Made by a program: the position numbers and the translations under genes. Positions 58,035 through 64,000 of a stretch of DNA of 64,000 nucleotides are shown in pieces. Every line of letters begins with the position of its first letter. The stretch's first letter is position 1. The DNA lies in the NCBI GenBank assembly GCA_003290165.1, contig QNQO01006220.1, positions 62,001 through 126,000 of the forward strand. Reading direction: 5' to 3'. The notes beneath the pieces were generated by a model that did no database searches, was not told where the DNA came from, and saw nothing but the letters and a program-made list of their open reading frames with translations. This DNA is from Berberis thunbergii. Its lineage: Eukaryota > Streptophyta > Magnoliopsida > Ranunculales > Berberidaceae.

Positions 58035-59520
58035 GCTGCAGTGTGTATGGACGCAACTTTTGCTCCTTCTTCCACTAGGCTTAACTCTTCCATTTTTGTA
58101 CCCTCTCCCGATAAGGAATGAACTTTGTGTGCTTGTACTCTTTTTGTCTTTGATCATTAATGAAAATAGTTTTATTCGTTCCGTACTTGTTGTCTCTATT
58201 GTATGTTTTTCGTTTTGCCTTGTCATCTTACTTTGGCATAAGATTGTTGAATCAATAGGACGCTAACTGGTTTGTCTGCGGTAAAGAGCTTGACCGCTTT
58301 GTGTTGTGTTGTGTAGTCATGTTCGGCAGTGGGCATGTTATGAACAGTTTAGCTAGGGGTTGAATCCTCCGAGTTGTGCCCTGTCCCCAAGGTAAGATGC
58401 TTGAGCGTTACCTTGCTTGTCTGACCGGTCGGCTGTAGCTGCTGCTATGAGCGAGTTGTGATGGTCAAGCGTGCGTGTCAAAGCGTTCCTGCCGAGTCAG
58501 GCATCGTAAGCTTTGGTTGGCATCCTAAGTAGCTTTTATCTAGGCACTGGTCGTACGGTCTCTGTATCAGCGCAAGTGGCCTTCACTTAACATTAGAATG
58601 CCAATCCATTTGAGCGTGAAGACGCTGACTCAACTAGATTCCCATTTGGCGACCAGGTTGAAAGCAGTGGTCCCGTCGCAAGTCATCGAAATCAGTTCAG
58701 GACTTACTAGTTTCCCACCTTTCGAACTGTCTACACCTTCCCACCTTCCAGACTATCTACACCCTCGTAGCGCGGGCTACAAGTTTAGGTTTGGTGATTT
58801 GGCGGGCATGCTGAAAAATAGTGGTCCCGTGGCGAGCCATCAGAATCAGTTTGGGAGTAACTAGGCTCCTACCTTCCAGACTATCTACACCCTCGCAGGG
58901 GCTACAAGTCCATGTTTTTATCAGAAGCTTTCATTGCTAGCTGTCACCAGCTAGGCTTACCTGATTCGGTTCGGCGATAATTGACTGCGAAAGGGGCAAT
59001 GATCCCTGGCGAGTCATCATCACCAGGCGTGATAACGCTGATTGGACTCCCATTTCCTAAACCGTCGATGCCTGCGCTAAGCGAACTAGGTGTCAGGATG
59101 AACCATAAGCCATCGTATTTAGTCTTAGCTAACTAAGCTTGTCTGGTTTGAATAGAGGTTCCGCCTGCTAGGAGGCGTGCGAACCTAATCCATCCACACG
59201 TTGCACGAAGTGGATGAAACTACCTTAAATCAGCTTGTGATATGTAGGTATAATCTGTATGTCAGTGTTGACTAGGATCTCTAGTGCTCATGCCAAGCAC
59301 ATGATGGAGTGTTGTTTGAATAATAGGCTGAGCCCATGGGCCCGCAGAGGAAGGGCTAGGGTTTCATGCATAGTGCGTTGTGTGTACGGCGTAGATTGCG
59401 CGGTGACATGCGTACGACGTAGGCTGCGTGACAATTGAGTATCGGTTAATCCCCTTCAATTGATGGGGTTGCGTGCAGTGCCATTAATTGATTGATGTCT
59501 TGCAGTTTCCTTTGGAATCG
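58035..59520. repeat. Non-coding, repeat-rich centre of Ty3-2
   Basis: A block with GTGGTCCCGT, an ATCAGAATCAGTTTGGGA-like word and TTCCAGACTATCTACACCCTCG recurs at about 58667 and 58821, with a weaker third copy near 58990, giving a period of about 155 bp. The position between gag/protease and the antisense gene corresponds to the minisatellite of Ty3-1, but the repeat unit is unrelated by eye. Confidence 0.6.
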
Positions 59521-59556
59521 TCGTCTTCCAGTTAATGCTTGAGTGCCCGCTGGGTG

Positions 59557-59853
59557 AACCATCACGTCTATATAATGGTGTTTTCCAATCGTTGTAGGCA
59601 CTATCTTTCGCAGAGCTTATCTTCTATAATGTCCTTGCTTGAAGAAGATGCTTTGGGTTTTCCAAAGGCAGAAGAAAATGCTTTGGGTTTTCCAAAGGTT
59701 GAAGTTGAATCTCCGTATCTGGAGTCTTCGAATGTTATAACATTTGCGCCGATAAGGCATAGAGATAGTTGTTGTTATGCGTGGTCACCTGATATGGGTA
59801 GGCACGTAGTTGATCCGATGAGGTTTCGTAATTTCTTCTCATATTGCGGATAA
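59557..59853 (+). other. Promoter-like sequence and short open frame inside Ty3-2
   Basis: CTATATAATGGTG (about 59569-59581) resembles a TATA box, and ATG at 59629 follows about 50 bp later. The frame of 74 codons encodes two copies of an ALGFPKAE-like block and then VITFAPIRHRD and MRFRNFFSYCG. I do not recognise the family. A second open piece in the same direction (60110-60346) contains YEVYNAVVQDFSG. Whether this is a third gene of the element or a captured fragment is unclear. Confidence 0.35.
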
Positions 59854-60384
59854 GTAGTACGGATTTTCTACCAAACTTTCGCCTTCATGTGCTCGAATCC
59901 CACTGCTAACCAATGGCTGATCGAAGTGTTATAGTCGATGTGCGATGTCTCCAAGAGTGGTAGTGCTCAGTCACACATGCCATCGCATATGGGAAAAGTG
60001 GTATATCTTGATAGCATTGTGAGACCGTAACAACGTTGCTGCTTGTCGCCATCCTCGTCTGCCTGCTTCTAGCCTATTTGAGGAAGTTAGAAGGGGGTTC
60101 AAATCTCTCTTGAGGAAATCAACAACCCGTTATGAGGTCTACAATGCTGTAGTACAAGACTTTTCTGGGGTGATTCGACGGAGCCATTTGACTGCTCATT
60201 TTTTCAATCCCTTCTACCAACTTCGTCTTTATCTTGGGAAGGTATCGAGCTCTCCCATTCTCTTACCTTTGTTTTCACTTGTAGATTGCTTGCATCGGAG
60301 GGTTTGCAAGTCTTCGGTGGACCCTGTCCATAGCAGAATGGTCTAAGCGAGTATTTTACTTTTGTTTGCACTGTATTCAAGCGC

Positions 60385-60500
60385 TTATAGTGCTCAGTCT
60401 TTGTATCTGCCTCAGAGCGTTCGCAATATGTAGTCTTTTATATCCACCTCAGGGCGTTCGTAATATGTAGCCTTTTGTATCTACCTCAAGGTGCTTGTTG
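60385..60500. repeat. Three tandem 37-bp units in Ty3-2
   Basis: CCTCAGAGCGTTCGCAATAT and a following TGTAGTCTTTTATATC block recur at about 60411, 60448 and 60485 with small changes. Confidence 0.65.
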
Positions 60501-60969
60501 TTTTCATTTTCTAATAATCAACAAAGTTTGTTTTGTAATTCTTCTTTTATTTCTTAAATGATTGAAAATCACATAAGTCATTTAAGAACTAAAAACTCAG
60601 TATTGACTATGGAAAGGGAAACAAACAACTTAAAACAAACTAGCTGTCGACGGAGAGAAATTGATCCTGGCCTTCAAGTGGATCCAGGTTGCTTTGGTGG
60701 ATCTTTCGGTGGGCTGTCGAGGCGTTACATAGGTTACTGAAGAGTGAATCTTGCAGAGGGGCGGATCTCTGCGCTGATTAAATGTCGGGGGATGTGTTCT
60801 CGCTTGCCATGGTCTTTTCGACTCGCTGGGCGGAAAGAGCTTCTTGCTCTTGTACTGCTTGAAAGCGACGTCTCTACCGCTTTTTGGCCTTGCACTGGGT
60901 TAGGCTTCTCTGCATGATGCAGTTGAATCTAGGAGCACTCTATTTGTTTCAGTGCGGCGTAGTGACAAC

Positions 60970-61400
60970 CTCGTGCCATAGGTTGGTCTCCAGTATGGTT
61001 CCTTCGAAGTGGTTAACAGTATACTTAACACATTGGTGAAGGTGGAGACTGCTTCCATCTGGTAGATGCCAAGGTCTTCGCAATATGAGATTGTAAGATG
61101 ACGGCGCGTCTACCACCATGAAGTCCAGATATAAGACTTTCTATGTTGCGGCTCTCTTGCTACCGAAGCCCAACCTTATCTTTCCGATGGGGAAGCACTT
61201 CTCCCTACTGAATCCGATCAACGAGTGTTTTGAAGACGTCGTGTTTTCCTCATTGAGATCCATGTTGCGGAACGCATTGTAGAACAGAACGTTAAGTAAA
61301 CTTCTTGTGTCAACCGAAGCTCTCTTCACTTCCTATTTTGCGATATAAACAAAGATGACCAAGGCATCATTGTGCGGCACTCGGACTCCATCAAGGTCCC
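60970..61400 (-). pseudogene. Ty3-2 protease relic
   Basis: On the minus strand the frame gives DGVRVPHNDALVIFVYIA, a stop, then VKRASVDTRSLLNVLFYNAF, IGFSREKCFPIGKIRLGFG, another stop, then FMVVDAPSSYNLILRRPW and KYTVNHFEGTILE. This is the retropepsin-like region of Ty3 polyproteins. The catalytic D-T-G reads D-T-R, so the active site is lost. No reverse transcriptase follows; the next 350 bp have no recognisable motif. Confidence 0.7.
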
Positions 61401-61949
61401 GTCTATGAAAGTCAAAAGTCGAATGGGTTCTGAACTCATGAGTGACAGATGTGTCTGTCCTCACTCGCGAATTGTGTCCGCATATCCAGTAGTGTTTGCT
61501 TGCAGAACTTGTATGACTGATCTTTATTTGTCCGACTCAATGAAGACGTAGATTATCCTGAGTTGCCTTATCTATTCTTTAACTAACTCTCCCTATCCTT
61601 TGTTTGTTACGTTGGCTTCTCAGACTTCAGAACTCTTTCAGTTTCCCTTTTGCAGATCCAGTACTACAACTTCATACCTCAATTGTGGCCGCCTCCTTGT
61701 GGTACACGCAATATTTGTCATTGTCGCGCTTGAGTGTCTTTGCATGTCTTTGGAGGCACTTCAGTTCCTCCAGCTTCATGGAGTTAAGTATGTCTGACAG
61801 GCTGTCAGACTAGCCTTAAGGGTGTCACTACTCTGGATCCAACATAGTTGATGATTTCTCCGGCCTGGCCGGCCAGGGGTCCGACCTGTTCCTTTGCTTC
61901 GTTCCCGTGCTCGGACTCTCCCTCATCTTGCCCTATGAGAGGAGGGGCT

Positions 61950-62690
61950 CCTATCACCTCGATTCCCTTTTAGCGTCATTGACTGCTCTAGGGTGATGTA
62001 ATTTGGACGCTCTTGAGGAGCTCCGCCATGTCCAAAGGTGAGGTCCTCGAAAAATTTCACTCTTTGAGGCCCGCAGTGAAGGGCGTCACGGTTGTATCGC
62101 CGTTGTACTTGTCAAGTGAGAGTCAGCTCATTGTTAAAGCGCGTGGCATACTCTCGGAGTGTCTCGCCGGACCTCTGCCTTAAAGAAGTATGTATGCGAG
62201 CCTTTTCTGAAACCCTAGCTTCCATGAAACGTGGCAGGATTTCTTCGCCGGTGTTTGAAAGGAGTCAATTGACTTCGGTGAAAGGCCATGGAACCATTCA
62301 GTGCACAGAATGGTGGGACGGAGAGAGGCGATATAGTAATGCCCGGATCATGCTCCCCTCTGCGGAGGGGTTCTCATGGCCGAGCCCTCTGTCCTGAGGT
62401 AGCAGAACGTTAGCCGTGCTAGTTCCTCCTGCGCTTGTCTCCCTATCATCTACTGGAGGCGAGGTCGTGCTTGCTCCTATATCTCGTTAGCAGGTGGTCG
62501 GGATTCTTTCGCGTAAGAGTTTCCATTGCTTTGGCGATCTGTTGTATCTGAGATGCCAGCACGTCAATCTGGGGTCTATTGTTACTGCCGTTGGCGTGGG
62601 AGCGTGAGTCGATTTCCTGTGCATGACAGGAATTGTTGAATGAAGTGGTATAGAACAACCTAAGCATCCCCTTGTTTTCCATTGTTGCGT
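61950..62690 (-). pseudogene. Ty3-2 gag-like region, broken
   Basis: A minus-strand start at 62682 opens 78 codons with QIQQIAKAMETL, followed by stops. Near 62190-62020 different frames give LREYATRF-like and then FTAGLKE and FFEDLTFG-like words, comparable to the end of the gag domain in Ty3-1. The rest is too decayed to follow. Confidence 0.5.
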
Positions 62691-62784
62691 GACCTGGTGG
62701 TCACCATCTCTCTAGGTTTTGATAGAGACAACGATTAGTGGTAAGTTATGAACTATGTCGTCCCCACAGATGACGCCAAACAAA

Positions 62785-63453
62785 TGCAGTCTTTTTTCCG
62801 CTCCCTGTGTTGACTAGTTCCGCTGACTTGCACAAGTAACGCACGTGAGCCACAGACCACCATGGGGTGGCCGATGGCACTCGATGTTAAAGTCAGATAT
62901 GGCTCTAAGGAACGTGTAATGTTGTAACAAAGAATTGTAGCGTACCTTAGCTTACCAACTTATGTCTTATTTATAGTCTAGGGAGTTTTGGTTTTATCAG
63001 GCCATCGTAGACGTAGTTTATGAAGGAGATCTTCATAGGGATCCTTCCTAATTAGGAGTCGTGCTGTAGGAAGGAAGTTCCATGTAATTAGTTTCGTGCT
63101 TCTAGATACGTGATAGATAGTTCCTAATCAAAAACAATCCGTAGAAGGGAGTTTTCCTGTGTGGAAGATACTTCTGGTGTTTGCTTCCTAGTTGAAGCAG
63201 AGAGCAACTGTAGTGCCCGTCAAAGCTGATCATCGAGATACTTGTCTGAAGGGCTTACAGGTATTGATGATAGTTGTGAGACGCGTGGGCATAACATGTT
63301 GTGAGAGTTCGAGCCTGCATGGCGGACTGCAGTTGGGCGGGCTTAGAACCGCTTGGGCCGGATCAGTGTTGGGCTGGCGCTTAAGGTCGTAGTTCCTCGA
63401 GATTATCATGACATGTGTACGACTCCGAGGTGTGACCGCTTTATGGTATATCA
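62785..63453 (-). repeat. 5' LTR of Ty3-2
   Basis: About 669 bp, aligned along its length with 54689-55374 with roughly one base in ten changed. The leader lies beyond its inner edge near 62784. Confidence 0.8.
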
Positions 63454-63458
63454 GATTC

Positions 63459-64000
63459 TAATTATTAGTTTTTATCCTTTACCCCTCCCACCATGGCGCT
63501 GGTGGTATAGATATTAAGGATTCTAATTATGAGTCGCCAATTATAGGCTTTTTATTAAGTTTCATTGACTGACAAGTTAATCAATTATTATGCTAAGGTT
63601 GGTAAAATTTTCAAAAGTAATGAATAGAGAATTTGGTTTTAATTATTTAATAAAATTAATTGATTAACTTGTCATAAATTTGATTAGAAAAGTTTTCAGG
63701 ACCTATGATTACCTTTCTTAATGATGATTGAAATTTGGTTTAATATCCATTGTTTTATTCCATAATGTAGTTAATAAAATAAAATTTTCCACTATCGAAA
63801 ATTTGATTTCCTATCTTCAATTCATGGTACCTGTAAAGTAATATATTTTATTCCATTGCTATTTAGTCACAAGCTATTTGCCATAGAGCATGATCATAGC
63901 CTCAGAGGTAAAATAGAAACCAATATTGAATAAGATAATTTCATGTAAACTAAATAGTGACAGAAAAAACTAAATAGTGACAGAGAATTAAAGCAAGAAA
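63459..64000. other. Right flank with an 18-bp stem-loop
   Basis: TGACAAGTTAATCAATTA at 63570-63587 is the exact inverse of 63657-63674, giving an 18-bp perfect stem around a 69-base loop in AT-rich DNA. No gene is seen. Confidence 0.6.

Larger units (their letters stand above)
54689..63453 (-). mobile_element. Ty3-2: LTR retrotransposon with gag, protease relic and antisense gene
   Basis: The element is flanked by perfect GATTC repeats (54684-54688 and 63454-63458). On the minus strand it reads: 5' LTR (63453-62785), leader TGGCGTCATCTGTGGGGACG, gag-like region (62690-61950), protease relic (61400-60970), no reverse transcriptase or integrase, repeat-rich DNA, then a gene in the opposite direction (55615-58034, plus). 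The purine tract GGGAGGAGTAGT and the 3' LTR (55374-54689) follow. LTR ends TGATG and CATCA, purine tract, leader and antisense gene all match Ty3-1. LTR divergence shows an old insertion. At 8.8 kb it is large yet lacks the polymerase. Confidence 0.85.

Noticed and set aside
58598..58864. 88-codon plus-strand open frame in Ty3-2
   Set aside because: It lies across the 155-bp-class repeat, has no domain, and repeats the same words, so it is probably chance.
1..64000. CRISPR array, bacterial operon or phage-like system
   Set aside because: Introns, plant gene families and retrotransposons show this is plant nuclear DNA; no regularly spaced short repeats with unique spacers were seen.

Overview
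This is plant nuclear DNA, most likely from a eudicot. It is AT-rich, its genes are split by introns, and it carries a plant-type PPR gene, a DCD-Kelch gene, a plant mobile domain gene, Ty3 LTR retrotransposons, hAT, Mutator-like and Helitron elements. Nothing visible fixes the species. Only three protein-coding genes look intact: one PPR gene (23595-25046) and two copies of a ribosomal-L1-domain (RSL1D1-like) nucleolar protein gene (29679-30959 and 45413-46693, both minus). The rest is mobile or decayed DNA.

Layout. 1-2100: unclassified repeat DNA with two coding-like fragments, one a TIM23-like relic. 2172-2850: a solo LTR. 3542-10858: a Ty3 LTR retrotransposon (Ty3-1) with gag on the plus strand, no visible reverse transcriptase or integrase, a minisatellite, and an antisense gene on the minus strand. 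11440-22667: a DCD-Kelch gene with recognisable exons and splice sites but several frameshifts and stops. It has an expanded internal repeat, and its introns hold two hAT-type elements of one family; one of these carries an F-box exon. 23595-25046: the PPR gene. 25900-27170: small repeat insertions.

27171-52890 is a nearly identical segmental array in the order A-B-B-A-B. Unit A (about 4.26 kb) holds the RSL1D1-like gene and two head-to-tail Helitrons. Unit B (about 5.7 kb) holds a decayed plant mobile domain gene and a 1.65-kb inverted repeat that could fold as a long hairpin. Two of the internal junctions carry filler that looks locally templated. To the right of the last B lies a decayed Mutator-like transposase (52880-54300, minus).

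54689-63453 is a second Ty3 element (Ty3-2) in minus orientation with a perfect 5-bp target duplication. It shares leader sequence, polypurine tract, LTR ends, gag-like region and antisense gene with Ty3-1. Both elements are built as LTR, gag (with a protease relic in Ty3-2), no polymerase, repeats, antisense gene, LTR. The strongest candidates for a second look are this shared architecture, the F-box-carrying hAT element, the tandem Helitrons, the A-B-B-A-B array with its hairpin, and the repeat expansion in the DCD-Kelch gene.
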